Assembly: GCF_900547735.1 (NCBI RefSeq)
Contig: NZ_URHZ01000016.1
Coordinates: forward strand, 15,890-79,889
Length of the DNA: 64,000 nucleotides
Reading direction: 5' to 3'
Source of the DNA: an uncultured Clostridium sp.
GTDB taxonomy: Bacteria > Bacillota > Clostridia > Lachnospirales > Lachnospiraceae
The notes below the pieces were generated by a model that saw nothing but the letters and a program-made list of their open reading frames with translations, was not told the DNA's origin and did not search any database. Shown piece by piece: positions 35,018 to 44,529 of the stretch. Numbering within the stretch: the stretch's first letter is position 1; each line of letters opens with the position of its first letter. The position numbers and the translations under genes are program-made.

Positions 35018-35845
35018 ATGTTTAAGAAATGTTTCAGCAATAAAAAGTTTGCTGTCGGCTTTATTATTCTGGTCCCTCTGATTATTGTCATGATATTCGG
35101 CAATCTCCTGATACCCAATGATCCCTACGCGCTGGATACGGCCAACATGCTGCAGAACTCATCGGTTAAATATCCGCTGGGAACCGATGAGTACGGACGG
35201 TGTATCCTGACCCGTCTGATACTGGGAATCAGGCCGTCCATGATGGTGGCGCTCGGGGGAACGGCCATCGCCTTTGCCGGCGGAACCGTCCTGGGAGTCG
35301 CGGCCGGTTACCTGGAAGGCAAAATCGGAACGGTCATTATGAGGGGAATTGACATCATTCTCTGTTTTCCGCCCATCCTGCTGGCTATGATTATCGCGGG
35401 CCTTTGGGGAGCCGGAGTCATCAATCTGATGCTGGTAATCGGGATTCTGTACATACCGCACTTTTCACGTATTGCCTACTCTTCCACGCTCCAGGTCAGA
35501 AAAATGGAGTATGTGGAGAGCGATTTATCCATTGGTGCCACACCGGCGGCCATCATGAGAAAGGCAATTTTCCCGAACATAATATCGGTTCTGATTGTCC
35601 AGGTGAGCACGACGATCTCCAATGCGATCCTTTTGGAATCGGGACTCAGCTTCCTGGGACTGGGCGTTCTGCCGCCCACACCTTCCTGGGGCCAGATGAT
35701 CGGTTCGGCAAGGGGATATCTGAATGTCAATGTTATGTATCTGTTCTGGCCTGCGCTCTGTCTGTGCCTGACCATCCTGGCGGTGAACCTGATGGGCGAT
35801 GCCATAAGAGATATTCTGGATCCGAAGCTTAACAACAGTTTTTAA
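35018..35845 (+). CDS. ABC transporter permease (DppC type)
   Basis: 275 aa from ATG 35018 after AGGAGGG. DppC/OppC family: NDPYALDTANMLQNSSVKYPLGTDEYGRC periplasmic-side loop, then five to six helices with the EAA loop EMEYVESD-like (KMEYVESDLSIGATPAAIMRKAIFPN) and the FLGLGVLPPTPSWGQMI motif. Ten bases after dppB. Confidence 0.94.
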   Translation: MFKKCFSNKKFAVGFIILVPLIIVMIFGNLLIPNDPYALDTANMLQNSSVKYPLGTDEYGRCILTRLILGIRPSMMVALGGTAIAFAGGTVLGVAAGYLEGKIGTVIMRGIDIILCFPPILLAMIIAGLWGAGVINLMLVIGILYIPHFSRIAYSSTLQVRKMEYVESDLSIGATPAAIMRKAIFPNIISVLIVQVSTTISNAILLESGLSFLGLGVLPPTPSWGQMIGSARGYLNVNVMYLFWPALCLCLTILAVNLMGDAIRDILDPKLNNSF

Positions 35846-35914
35846 TGGCTGGCGCCGGGTGACAGAGAAAATACAGCGCCGGGTACCGTTAACTATAAAA
35901 AAGGAGGAAATTTC

Positions 35915-37555
35915 ATGAAAAAAAGAGGTTTGAAAAAAGTAGCGCTTACATTGGCGGCCGCCCTGGCGGCATCCGTAGTGTTGACGGCCTGCGGCAGTTC
36001 TCAGACGGGCGGGGACACACAGCCTGCAACAAAGGAGGAAGGCGGTGCAGCGTCAGGAACCGAAGAAGCGGCAGGCGCCGGAACGGGTAACAAACGCGAT
36101 ACCTTAAACGTGGGAATCAGCGCCGAGCCGGCAACCCTGGATCCCCATCTTCAGTCGGGACAGGCGACAAGGCTGATTAAGCAGCAGATTTACCGCGGAC
36201 TTATGACTTATACGGCAGATTCCGGCATTGCCGCAGACGTGGCCGATTCCTATACCGTATCGGACGACGGGCTGACCTATACCTTTGTATTAAAGGATGC
36301 CACCTTCCACGACGGTTCACCGGTTACGGCCGGGGACGTGAAGTTTTCCGTGGAGCGTGTCATGGACGAATCCGTGGCGGCCACATTCGGAAGCGATTTC
36401 CGCTCGGTAGTGGACCATGTAAATGCACCGGATGAAAAGACGGTGGAAATTGTCCTGAAACAGCCCTGCGCACCGTTCCTGGAGTACCTCTGCCTTCCCG
36501 AAGCAGCAGTGGTTTCAAAGGCATTCTGCGAGGCGAACAACAACGATTTAAGCACAGCAGCCATGGGATGCGGACCTTATGCATTCGGCGGATGGGAGAA
36601 CGGCCTCTCCATCAGCGTCAGTGCGTATGACGGCTGGTACGGAACTCCGGTACAGACTCCGAACATTGATTTCTTCTTCTACACAGACGAGACAACGAGG
36701 GCCAATGCGCTCCGCACGGGAGAAGTGGACATCATCGACTACGTTCCGTCCAAGGAGGTTATCGCATTTGAGGGAGCCGATGACGCTAATGTGGACGTTT
36801 CGGTGGCACCGTTTATGTGCCTGCAGATTAACTGCACCGAGGGCAGCCCGCTGGCCGATCCGAAGGTGAGACAGGCTATTTCCTACGCAATTAAGAGAGA
36901 CGACGTAATCAACGCGGCATTTATGGGACGCGGCGAGCCAATCTTCGGATTTCCGACCATCGTGGGCCAGAACGGCTATGACGGCAAATACGACAACTAC
37001 TTCTCCTATGACGTTGAAAAGGCAAAGAAACTCCTGGCGGAAGCCGGTTATCCCGACGGTTTCTCCTGCAAGCTGTTATCCTCCTCCACCTACGCAATGC
37101 ACGAGCAGACCGCAGTATGCGTACAGTCCAGCCTCGCCGAAATCGGTATCAAGGTAGAATTGGAGCTTCCGGACTGGGCAACGCGTATCGAGCGTTCCAA
37201 CGTTGGCGATTACGACATGATGGTATCGGGAACAACGGGAAATATTGTGGATATGGACTGGACGACCAACTACTATGAGAGCGGAGACGTGCGGATGAAC
37301 AGCTGCCCGGGATTTGCCGACGACAAGATCGATGAGCTTCTTGCAAAGGGCAGAACTACTCTGGATGAAAAAGAAAGAGCGGAAATCTATGATCAGTTCA
37401 GGGAGAGGGCGCTGGAGCTTTCACCATTCGTATTCATCAACTTCAGGGAGCAGGTATTCGCAACAGCCAAGAACGTTCACGGATTCCAGAACCTGGACGG
37501 CATCCTTACCTACCTTTCCGGCCTTACATTACAGGATACTTACGTAGAGGAATAA
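35915..37555 (+). CDS. ABC transporter substrate-binding lipoprotein, family 5
   Basis: 546 aa, ATG 35915 after AAAGGAGG. Signal peptide with lipobox LTACG, a Gly/Glu/Ala linker, then the SBP family 5 (DppA/OppA) fold: ISAEPATLDPHLQSG, RGLMTYTADSGI, FVLKDATFHDGSPVTAGDVKFS, and DPKVRQAISYAIKRDDVI. The lipid-anchored binding protein captures the substrate outside the cell. A perfect hairpin at 37603-37626 follows and may protect this part of the mRNA. Specificity inferred only from the catabolic genes downstream. Confidence 0.94.
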   Translation: MKKRGLKKVALTLAAALAASVVLTACGSSQTGGDTQPATKEEGGAASGTEEAAGAGTGNKRDTLNVGISAEPATLDPHLQSGQATRLIKQQIYRGLMTYTADSGIAADVADSYTVSDDGLTYTFVLKDATFHDGSPVTAGDVKFSVERVMDESVAATFGSDFRSVVDHVNAPDEKTVEIVLKQPCAPFLEYLCLPEAAVVSKAFCEANNNDLSTAAMGCGPYAFGGWENGLSISVSAYDGWYGTPVQTPNIDFFFYTDETTRANALRTGEVDIIDYVPSKEVIAFEGADDANVDVSVAPFMCLQINCTEGSPLADPKVRQAISYAIKRDDVINAAFMGRGEPIFGFPTIVGQNGYDGKYDNYFSYDVEKAKKLLAEAGYPDGFSCKLLSSSTYAMHEQTAVCVQSSLAEIGIKVELELPDWATRIERSNVGDYDMMVSGTTGNIVDMDWTTNYYESGDVRMNSCPGFADDKIDELLAKGRTTLDEKERAEIYDQFRERALELSPFVFINFREQVFATAKNVHGFQNLDGILTYLSGLTLQDTYVEE

Positions 37556-37602
37556 GAAACCGGCGCGGGGGAAACACCGCCAATCATAAAATTAAGTATT
37601 AT

Positions 37603-37626
37603 CCGGGGCAGTAGAAACTGCCCCGG
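37603..37626 (+). other. mRNA hairpin between binding protein and kinase genes
   Basis: Perfect 10-bp stem CCGGGGCAGT/ACTGCCCCGG with loop AGAA and no T run. Such intercistronic hairpins often raise the amount of upstream binding-protein mRNA or cause partial termination. Confidence 0.65.
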
Positions 37627-37757
37627 AGTAAAAGATATAAACATATTGGAATGATATATAATGACATGATAATTATGGTTACGGATGGCAGAAACCTGAA
37701 TGATGCGGCGCCGCTACACCGCCGCACGGGCAATGGGGCATGCGGAGGCAGAACAGA

Positions 37758-38633
37758 TTGAGAGTAATAGGTATTGGAGACAATGTATGCGATAAATATG
37801 AACATTTAAAGACCATGTTTCCGGGAGGACAGGCGCTGAATTTTTCCGTCTACGCCAAAATGCTGGGCGCGGATGCCTCTTATATGGGGGTGTTTGGAAC
37901 GGATGAGGTAGCGGACCACGTGATAAACACGCTGGATGAACTGGGAATTGAACATGGCAGGTGCAGGCGGTATGAGGGTGAAAACGGCTGTGCCAGGGTA
38001 ACCCTGGTGGACGGGGACCGTGTTTTTCTCGGAAGCAATAAAGGGGGAATTACGAAGGAACATCCTCTGGAACTAACGGAGGAGGATCTTAAATATATAA
38101 AGACATTTGCTCTGGTGCATACCAGCAACAACAGCTATATGGACGGCCAGCTTGAGAAAATCCATGGGGCCGGGGTTCCCGTTTCCTATGATTTTTCCGG
38201 ACAGTGGGTAAACGAGGGCCTGGTGTCGAAGGTGGCGCCCTATGCCTCTTATGTATTTTTATCCTGCGGTTCCGTGACAGAGGAAGAGGGCAGGCGCATC
38301 TGCCTTGATATGCATGAAAAGGGGTGCCGGTTTATCGTGGCGACAATGGGCAGCCGGGGAGCGCTCGTTTATGACGGCAAGGATTTCTACAGCCAGCCGC
38401 CCCATCTGGTGGAGGCGGTGGATACGCTGGGCGCAGGGGACTCCTTTGCAACGGCATTTCTGCTTTCCATGATAAAGGAGGACGGGAGCGGGCAAAAAGC
38501 GGACGGCGGTAAGCCGGACAGAGACGGAGAACCGTATCAGAAAAAGTTAAAAACGGCAATGGAAAACGGAGCGGCATTCGCAGCCGGGACCTGCCTGGTA
38601 CGGGGAGCATTCGGGCACGGCAGGAATTTTTGA
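37758..38633 (+). CDS. PfkB family kinase, fructoselysine 6-kinase (FrlD)-like
   Basis: 291 aa from a TTG at 37758 (read as MRVIGIGDNVCDKYEHL), nine bases after GGAGG; this is where the family starts. An ATG at 37740 is possible but adds six unmatched residues. Ribokinase fold with the FrlD-type PGGQALNFSVYAKMLGA block and the anion-hole/catalytic LGAGDSF. FrlD phosphorylates the sugar of Amadori products such as fructoselysine at C6. The frlB-like deglycase is four genes on, giving the two-step pathway. A Gly/Lys-rich insertion of ~25 residues sits in the last helix region. Confidence 0.82.
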   Translation: MRVIGIGDNVCDKYEHLKTMFPGGQALNFSVYAKMLGADASYMGVFGTDEVADHVINTLDELGIEHGRCRRYEGENGCARVTLVDGDRVFLGSNKGGITKEHPLELTEEDLKYIKTFALVHTSNNSYMDGQLEKIHGAGVPVSYDFSGQWVNEGLVSKVAPYASYVFLSCGSVTEEEGRRICLDMHEKGCRFIVATMGSRGALVYDGKDFYSQPPHLVEAVDTLGAGDSFATAFLLSMIKEDGSGQKADGGKPDRDGEPYQKKLKTAMENGAAFAAGTCLVRGAFGHGRNF

Positions 38634-38686
38634 TACAGTTCAGCCTTCGGCCATACTGCATCATGGCTGAACTGTTACAATTCCTG
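38621..38686 (+). other. Long inverted repeat between frlD-like gene and hyuA
   Basis: Inner perfect stem ACAGTTCAGCC (38635-38645) / GGCTGAACTGT (38665-38675), extended by CAGGAATT (38621-38628) / AATTCCTG (38679-38686). No T run follows. Likely an mRNA processing or stability hairpin; its left arm overlaps the end of the kinase gene. Confidence 0.65.
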
Positions 38687-38717
38687 CACTTAAAAGACGA
38701 AAATACGAGGTGAAAAT

Positions 38718-40781
38718 ATGAGTTATATGATTGGCGTAGACGTCGGCGGTACGTTTACAGACTTTTCGATATTCAACACAGAGACGGGGAAATTAAAACA
38801 TTTTAAGCACAGTTCCACGCCGGATGATCCGTCGAGAGCGATTGTAAACGGCATCCTCCATGTGCTCTCAGAGGACTGCATCGGCCCGGAGCAGGTGAGT
38901 TACCTGGCACATGGAACCACGGTTGCAACCAACGCCCTGATAGAAAAGAAAGGCGCGCGCCTGGGACTGATTACAACAAAGGGATTCCGCGACCTGATGG
39001 AAATCGGCTGGCAGAAACGGCCGTCCCTCTATGATTTATCAAAACAGAAACCCGAGAGCCTGATTCCGGACGGCATGAAATGCGAGGTGGAGGAACGGAT
39101 TTTATACGACGGCACGGTTAAAACGGCGCTAAACGAGGACAGCGTCCGCGAAGCGGTGCGCTACCTGAAAGAACAGGGCGCTCAGACGATTGCCGTCTGC
39201 ACTCTTTTCTCCTTTATCAACCCGGAGCATGAGGTGAGAATCAGGGAAATCATAGAAGAAGAGTATCCGGAGGCCTATGTTTCCACCTCCCATGAACTGG
39301 TTCCCGAATTCCGGGAGTATTCCAGGATGAGCACGACCGTGCTCAATGCCTATCTGGGACCGGTTATGGAAAAATACGTACATAACTTTGAAAAATCCAT
39401 TCTGGACTCCGGGATCACCGTGGCTCCCTATGTGACACAGTCCAACGGTTCCGTCATCTCCATTGCGGAGACCATCGACTGCCCGATCAAGACTGCCGTG
39501 TCGGGACCCAGCGCCGGTGTCATCGGCGCCGTCTATATCGGAAAGCAGTGCGGCATCGACAAGGTAATCACCTTTGATATGGGAGGCACCAGCATCGACG
39601 TCAGCCTGATTGAAAATGGAAAGGCGTCCCTGTCCAACGAGAGACTCGTGGAGGGGTATCCGGCCAGAATACCAATGATAGATATTGTAACGGTAGGCGC
39701 GGGCGGCGGTTCCATTGCCCGGATTGACGCCGGAGGGGCCTTAAAGGTGGGACCCGACAGCGCCGGAGCGACGCCGGGACCGGCCTGCTATATGCGCGGC
39801 GGCACGGAAGCCTGTGTTACGGATGCCAACATCGTACTCGGCAAGCTGAACCAGAAAAAGATTCTGGGCGGCCGGATGGACGTGGATCTGGAACTGGCTG
39901 AAAAAGCCGTCAAAGAGAATATCTGCGGCAAGTCCACCCTGGATTTGAAGCAGGCGGCAGCGGGAATTATCTCGGTTGTGAATTCCAACATGACGCGCGC
40001 CATCCGTGTTGTGTCCGTGGAGCGCGGATACGACGCACGGGAATTCACACTGATGGCCTTCGGCGGCGCAGGCCCGCTCCATGCGTGTGAGGTGGCGAGA
40101 GATATGGGAATCACCTCCGTGCTGCTTCCGCCGTCTCCGGGAACGCTCTGCTCCCTGGGACTTCTGATGGCCGATACGAAGTTTGACATCAGCCGCTCCA
40201 ACGTCATGATTGCGGAGGAGGAGAACCTGGGCAAAGTACAGAATATTTTTGATACGCTGACCGAAGAGGGCAATGAGCTTCTCGACAAAGAGGGTGTTGC
40301 GGAGAAAGACAGAAGCTTTACCTACCTGATCGAGTGCCGGTATGAGAGACAGAATTATGAGATTGGCATCGAGGTGGAAGGCCGTTTCACAAAAGAGGTG
40401 ATGGAGGAAATGATCGAGAATTTCCATCAGGAACACAACCGTTCCTACGGCTATTTCAACAGAAACATGAAGCTTCAGATGGTCAACTACCGCGTCAGCG
40501 CCATCGGAGATATCATCAAACCGGATCTGGTTGAAATGCCGGTGGATCCGAACGCGGAGCCGCCAAAGCCGTTTACCACCCGCGACGTCCTGTTTGATCG
40601 GGAGAAAGATTACATAACGACCAATATTTACAACAGGGACGACTTCAAACCGGGCTGCACGGTTATGGGACCGGCCATCATTGAACAGATGGACTCCACC
40701 TCCGTAATCCCGCCGGACTGGAAGGTGTACACGGACGGATACCAGAATATCATCGTGACTTATGAGGGAGGTGCAAAATAA
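38718..40781 (+). CDS. hyuA: Hydantoinase/5-oxoprolinase subunit A
   Basis: 687 aa, ATG 38718 after CGAGGTG. HyuA family: N-terminal GVDVGGTFTDFSIFN phosphate-binding turn of the actin/hexokinase fold, HGTTVATNALIEKKGARLGLITTKGFRD, GPSAGVIGAVYIG, FDMGGTSIDVSLI and GAGGGSIARIDAGG. With HyuB it opens a lactam or hydantoin ring at the cost of ATP. Known substrates of the family are 5-oxoproline, N-methylhydantoin and, in the acetone/acetophenone branch, carboxylation substrates. One-base overlap with hyuB. Its place between the two fructosamine genes suggests a cyclic breakdown product of that pathway. Confidence 0.93.
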   Translation: MSYMIGVDVGGTFTDFSIFNTETGKLKHFKHSSTPDDPSRAIVNGILHVLSEDCIGPEQVSYLAHGTTVATNALIEKKGARLGLITTKGFRDLMEIGWQKRPSLYDLSKQKPESLIPDGMKCEVEERILYDGTVKTALNEDSVREAVRYLKEQGAQTIAVCTLFSFINPEHEVRIREIIEEEYPEAYVSTSHELVPEFREYSRMSTTVLNAYLGPVMEKYVHNFEKSILDSGITVAPYVTQSNGSVISIAETIDCPIKTAVSGPSAGVIGAVYIGKQCGIDKVITFDMGGTSIDVSLIENGKASLSNERLVEGYPARIPMIDIVTVGAGGGSIARIDAGGALKVGPDSAGATPGPACYMRGGTEACVTDANIVLGKLNQKKILGGRMDVDLELAEKAVKENICGKSTLDLKQAAAGIISVVNSNMTRAIRVVSVERGYDAREFTLMAFGGAGPLHACEVARDMGITSVLLPPSPGTLCSLGLLMADTKFDISRSNVMIAEEENLGKVQNIFDTLTEEGNELLDKEGVAEKDRSFTYLIECRYERQNYEIGIEVEGRFTKEVMEEMIENFHQEHNRSYGYFNRNMKLQMVNYRVSAIGDIIKPDLVEMPVDPNAEPPKPFTTRDVLFDREKDYITTNIYNRDDFKPGCTVMGPAIIEQMDSTSVIPPDWKVYTDGYQNIIVTYEGGAK

Positions 40782-42493
40782 TGAAAAACCAGGTTGATGC
40801 AGTAACGGTGGAAATCGTGGGAAACCTTCTTTTATCCATTGCGGAAGAAATGGGAGTGGCGCTAATCAAGAGCGCCTATTCCACCAACATCAAGGAACGG
40901 CGTGACATTTCCACGGCGGTGTTTGATCCGGAAGGAAATATGGTGGCACAGGCCGAGCACGTCGCCATGCACCTCGGCTCCCTGCTTGGAATTATCAAGG
41001 AAGTATATAAAAAACATGCCCCGGAGGACATAAGGCCCGGCGATATGTTTATGGGAAATGACCCGTATAACGGCGGCGGAACCCACCTGCCGGACATCAC
41101 GGTGACGCAGCCGGTGTTTGTCGGAGAAAAGCTGATTGGCTGGGTAGCCAACCTGGCCCACCACAGCGATGTGGGCGGTAAGGTGGCCGGTTCCACCTCG
41201 GGCGATGCGGTGAGCATTTTTCAGGAAGGACTTAAAATTCCGCTTGTCAGAGTGTGCCGGAATGATGAGGTCAATGACGATATCATCAGTTTTCTCATGG
41301 CCAACAGCCGTATCCCCGGGGAGCGTTACGGGGATCTGCAGGCTCAGATTGCTTCGAACCGTGTAGGGGCCAAACGTCTGACCGAGGCGTTCGACCGCTA
41401 TGACGACCTGCTGGTGGACAGCATGCACGAGCTTCAGAACTATGCGGAGAGAAGACTGCGGGCCGGTATCCGGAATCTGCCGGACGGGGAGTATGAATTT
41501 ACCGATTACATGGACGACGCGGGCGTAGGGCATCCCGAGCCAATCAGGATTCAGGTCAGGGTCACCATCAAAGGGGACGATATGCACCTGGACTTTGCGG
41601 GAACCGATCCCCAGGTGAACGGACCGAACAACGTGACAAAAAACGGACTTCTCGCCACGGTGTTCTATTCCTTAAAAGCGCTGATTGATCCGGGAATCCC
41701 GTCCAATGCCGGAATATACAGGGCATTCAGCGTGGAGGCGGAGCCGGGAACCATCATCAATGCGACAAACCCGGCGCCCGTGGGAGCGCGTATCGATACG
41801 TGTATGCGTGTCGCGGACGTTATCTTCGGAGCGCTTGGACCTGCCGTGCCGGAGCGCGCCCTGGCGGGCTGCAACTCTTCCTGTACCTCGGCGATCTTCA
41901 GCGGAACCGACCCGGAGGATCCGGATCATTTCTACGTATACCTGGAAACCATTGCGGGAGGGTCCGGAGCACAGAGAGCAAATGACGGCCTGAGCGGCGT
42001 CCAGGTACATATGACCAATACCTCAAATCTTCCGATCGAGGCCCTAGAGATGGAATTTCCTCTTCTGATTGTCCACAAGTACGGGCTGATTGAGAACAGC
42101 GGAGGAGCCGGGGAATACAGGGGCGGCCTCGGAATCGAGCGTATTTTCGAGGCGATGTACGACAATATCAATTATACCGGACTGGGAGACAGACAGGTTT
42201 ATAAACCCTGGGGACTCTACGGCGGTATGGAGGGGGCAGGCGGTGAATATTTCATCACCCGCACCGACGGCACGGTGGAAAAGCTGATTTCCAAATGCAC
42301 CGACGTACCGCTGCATAAAGGTGATATTGTCACGGTACATACGCCGGGAGCTGGCGGCTACGGGGATCCGAAAAAGAGAAAACCGGAGGCGGTGCTGAGT
42401 GATGTAATTGAACATAAGGTTTCAATTGATAAGGCGGAAGAGCTTTACGGAGTAAAAATCAGAAAGGACGGCGGCAGCTACAGGCTGGCCTGA
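40781..42493 (+). CDS. hyuB: Hydantoinase/5-oxoprolinase subunit B
   Basis: 570 aa, ATG 40781 sharing one base with the hyuA stop; GGGAGG ribosome site inside hyuA. HyuB family blocks: VEIVGNLLLSIAEEMG, STNIKERRDISTAVFD, GDMFMGNDPYNGGGTHLPDITV, HHSDVGG, and a C-terminal GGLGIER/GAGGYGDP segment. Forms a complex with HyuA; the pair is ATP-dependent. Cytoplasmic. Metal-binding His/Asp residues are in place. Confidence 0.93.
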   Translation: MKNQVDAVTVEIVGNLLLSIAEEMGVALIKSAYSTNIKERRDISTAVFDPEGNMVAQAEHVAMHLGSLLGIIKEVYKKHAPEDIRPGDMFMGNDPYNGGGTHLPDITVTQPVFVGEKLIGWVANLAHHSDVGGKVAGSTSGDAVSIFQEGLKIPLVRVCRNDEVNDDIISFLMANSRIPGERYGDLQAQIASNRVGAKRLTEAFDRYDDLLVDSMHELQNYAERRLRAGIRNLPDGEYEFTDYMDDAGVGHPEPIRIQVRVTIKGDDMHLDFAGTDPQVNGPNNVTKNGLLATVFYSLKALIDPGIPSNAGIYRAFSVEAEPGTIINATNPAPVGARIDTCMRVADVIFGALGPAVPERALAGCNSSCTSAIFSGTDPEDPDHFYVYLETIAGGSGAQRANDGLSGVQVHMTNTSNLPIEALEMEFPLLIVHKYGLIENSGGAGEYRGGLGIERIFEAMYDNINYTGLGDRQVYKPWGLYGGMEGAGGEYFITRTDGTVEKLISKCTDVPLHKGDIVTVHTPGAGGYGDPKKRKPEAVLSDVIEHKVSIDKAEELYGVKIRKDGGSYRLA

Positions 42494-42506
42494 CGGGAGG
42501 AATACA

Positions 42507-43478
42507 ATGAGCGTTAAAGAAATTATCAGTGAGATTAAAGTAAAAATGGATGCGGCCGGCGGTCTGAAACATGTTTATTTTGTGGCCTGCGGAGGTTCCA
42601 AGGCGGCGATATTCCCGGGACTTTACCTGCTTCAGAGTGAGGCGGAGACATTTGGTTCAACCACCTACACCAGCAATGAATTCGTGCATGTGACGCCGAA
42701 GGAGCTGGACAGCCGCTGTATTGCCGTTGTATGCTCCCTGAAGGCGACGCCGGAGACCGTGGAGGCCGTGAAGACCGCCAATGCGGCGGGCGCAGTGACC
42801 ATTGCGATGACGGGTTCCATGGAAACCGGAATGGCGCAGGTGGGACAGTATGTCGTGACATATTCAAACGGCGACGACCAGGTATACAGCGATTCCAACC
42901 AGGCCAATGCCCTCAGAATCGGTTTTGAAATTCTGAACCAGTTTGAAGGTTATGAAAAGTATGATATGGCCATGGAGGCGTACCGGTATATTGATGAAAT
43001 CGTCGCCGAGGGTAAGGAGAAGTGCCTGCCCGCGGCTAGGGAATGGGCTGCAAAATACAAGGATGAGCCGGTATTCTACGTTCTGGCGTCGGGACCGAAC
43101 TATGGGGTGGCCTACTCCATGTGCTGCTGTCACTTCATGGAAATGCAGTGGAAACACGGCGTATGCCTGCACACGGGAGAGTATTTCCACGGTCCGTTTG
43201 AGACGACGGACAAGGAACTTCCGATAGTGCTTCTGATGAGCGAGGGCCGTACCCGCGCCCTTGACGAGAGGTGCCTGACATTTTTAAAGCAGTATGCGGA
43301 AAACTATATTGTGATTGATTTTAAGGAACTGAATGCGGGAAGGATTAACCCGGAGATCGCCGAGTTCTTCAATCCGGTTGTGATGATTCCGGTGGAGCGG
43401 TACTATGTGGCACAGATGGCCGAGACGAGGGATCACTCCATGGACTACAGAAGATATATGTGGAAGGTGGAATACTAA
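42507..43478 (+). CDS. SIS-domain fructosamine-6-phosphate deglycase (FrlB)-like
   Basis: 323 aa, ATG 42507 after CGGGAGG. Two SIS domains; VYFVACGGSKAAIFPGLYLL, TSNEFVHVTPKELD and VLASGPNYGVAYSMCCCHFMEMQWKHG with ETTDKELPIVLL are typical of FrlB/FraB-type deglycases, related to GlmS isomerase. It would split 6-phosphofructosyl amino acids into glucose 6-phosphate and the free amino acid. Last enzyme gene of the operon, 13 bases after hyuB. Confidence 0.85.
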   Translation: MSVKEIISEIKVKMDAAGGLKHVYFVACGGSKAAIFPGLYLLQSEAETFGSTTYTSNEFVHVTPKELDSRCIAVVCSLKATPETVEAVKTANAAGAVTIAMTGSMETGMAQVGQYVVTYSNGDDQVYSDSNQANALRIGFEILNQFEGYEKYDMAMEAYRYIDEIVAEGKEKCLPAAREWAAKYKDEPVFYVLASGPNYGVAYSMCCCHFMEMQWKHGVCLHTGEYFHGPFETTDKELPIVLLMSEGRTRALDERCLTFLKQYAENYIVIDFKELNAGRINPEIAEFFNPVVMIPVERYYVAQMAETRDHSMDYRRYMWKVEY

Positions 43479-43555
43479 AGCAGAGCGTGAGCGCCGGGCG
43501 GGACAAAATATTCTTTGCCTTTTAACAGAGGATAATATATAATGATCTATATGAG

Positions 43556-43573
43556 ATGATCTGTCCGGATCAT
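43556..43573. promoter_or_regulatory. Candidate GntR operator
   Basis: Perfect dyad ATGATC-N6-GATCAT just upstream of the gntR ribosome site, downstream of an AT-rich GATAATATATAAT stretch that may be the -10 region. Confidence 0.4.
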
Positions 43574-43598
43574 AATAAAAATCAAAGGAATGATACCG

Positions 43599-44327
43599 AT
43601 GTTGGATGGGAAGGCAGTTACACCGTTATATGTTCAATTGATGACTGAAGTTGAAGAGAAGATTTTAAAAGGCGTTTACCAGCCCGGAGAACGGCTCCAG
43701 TCTGAGAGTGAGATGGCGAAAACCTTCGGCGTAAGCATAATTACCGTTAGAAACGCTGTCAGCGCCCTGGTTGAGAAAGGCCTGGTTGAAAAGAAGCAGG
43801 GTAAGGGAACCTTTGTCTCCAAACCCAAGTTTACAAAGGACATTAAGAAACTCCAGAGCTTTACCGAGATGTGTGAGCACATGGGGATGAAGTCCGGCGG
43901 AAGGATGCTTGAGAACAAACTGGTTATGGCGGATGAAAAGACGAGAAAACTTCTGGGCCTTGAGAAAGGAAGCCAGGTGGTTTACATTTCCCGGGTACGC
44001 TATGCCGACAATGAACCGGTTGCGATTGAAAACAACTATTATCCGCTTAAATATGCATTCCTTTTGGGAGAAACCTTTGATGACAATTCACTGTTTGAAT
44101 TTATGAAGAAAAAGGCGAAGGTGATGGTTGCCGTATCCGAGAAGTGGATCGAGCTGTGCAGAGCCACTGCGAAAGAGGCGGAGCTTCTGAGGCTGACGAA
44201 GGGGACATCCCTGCTCTATATAAAAAGCGTTGCTTACACCCAGGAAAAAGAACCCATTTATGTGGGTACCCAGATATTTAACGGGGACCGGTGTTCATTT
44301 TATGTATGCGAATCAACCGGCATATAA
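43599..44327 (+). CDS. GntR family regulator with UTRA domain (FrlR-like)
   Basis: 242 aa from ATG 43599 (MLDGKAVTPLYVQLM), nine bases after AAAGGA; the ATG at 43590 abuts the site. N-terminal winged helix: PLYVQLMTEVEEKILKGVYQPGERLQSESEMAKTFGVSIITVRNAVSALVEKGLVEKKQGKGTFV. The C-terminal UTRA domain senses small phosphorylated ligands. HutC/FrlR-type repressors bind fructosamine 6-phosphates in Bacillus; here it lies at the end of the fructosamine operon and probably represses it. Confidence 0.92.
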   Translation: MLDGKAVTPLYVQLMTEVEEKILKGVYQPGERLQSESEMAKTFGVSIITVRNAVSALVEKGLVEKKQGKGTFVSKPKFTKDIKKLQSFTEMCEHMGMKSGGRMLENKLVMADEKTRKLLGLEKGSQVVYISRVRYADNEPVAIENNYYPLKYAFLLGETFDDNSLFEFMKKKAKVMVAVSEKWIELCRATAKEAELLRLTKGTSLLYIKSVAYTQEKEPIYVGTQIFNGDRCSFYVCESTGI

Positions 44328-44367
44328 AACCGAAACAGATTACGGAAATGTCATACGAAAATGCAGA

Positions 44368-44412
44368 AGGAATCCCTGACCGGCACCGCGCCGGCCGGGG
44401 ATTCCTCTTTTA
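44368..44412 (+). terminator. Terminator after gntR
   Basis: AGGAATCCC / GGGGATTCCT stem with inner CCGGC/GCCGG, followed by CTTTT. An outer pair CATACGAAAA (44352-44361) / TTTTCGTATG (44423-44432) encloses it. Confidence 0.8.
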
Positions 44413-44529
44413 AACGATGACGTTTTCGTATGCGTATGGGCCGCCCCGAAGGAATGGACCGGAATTATGAAACTTTTTTGTTATTTTCTGACAAATAAAA
44501 CGTAATATAGTAAAAACACGAAATTTTTA

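Noticed and set aside
40862..42415. Large antisense frames (up to 241 codons) over hyuB
   Set aside because: Composition shadows of hyuB; the hyuB frame has clear family motifs.
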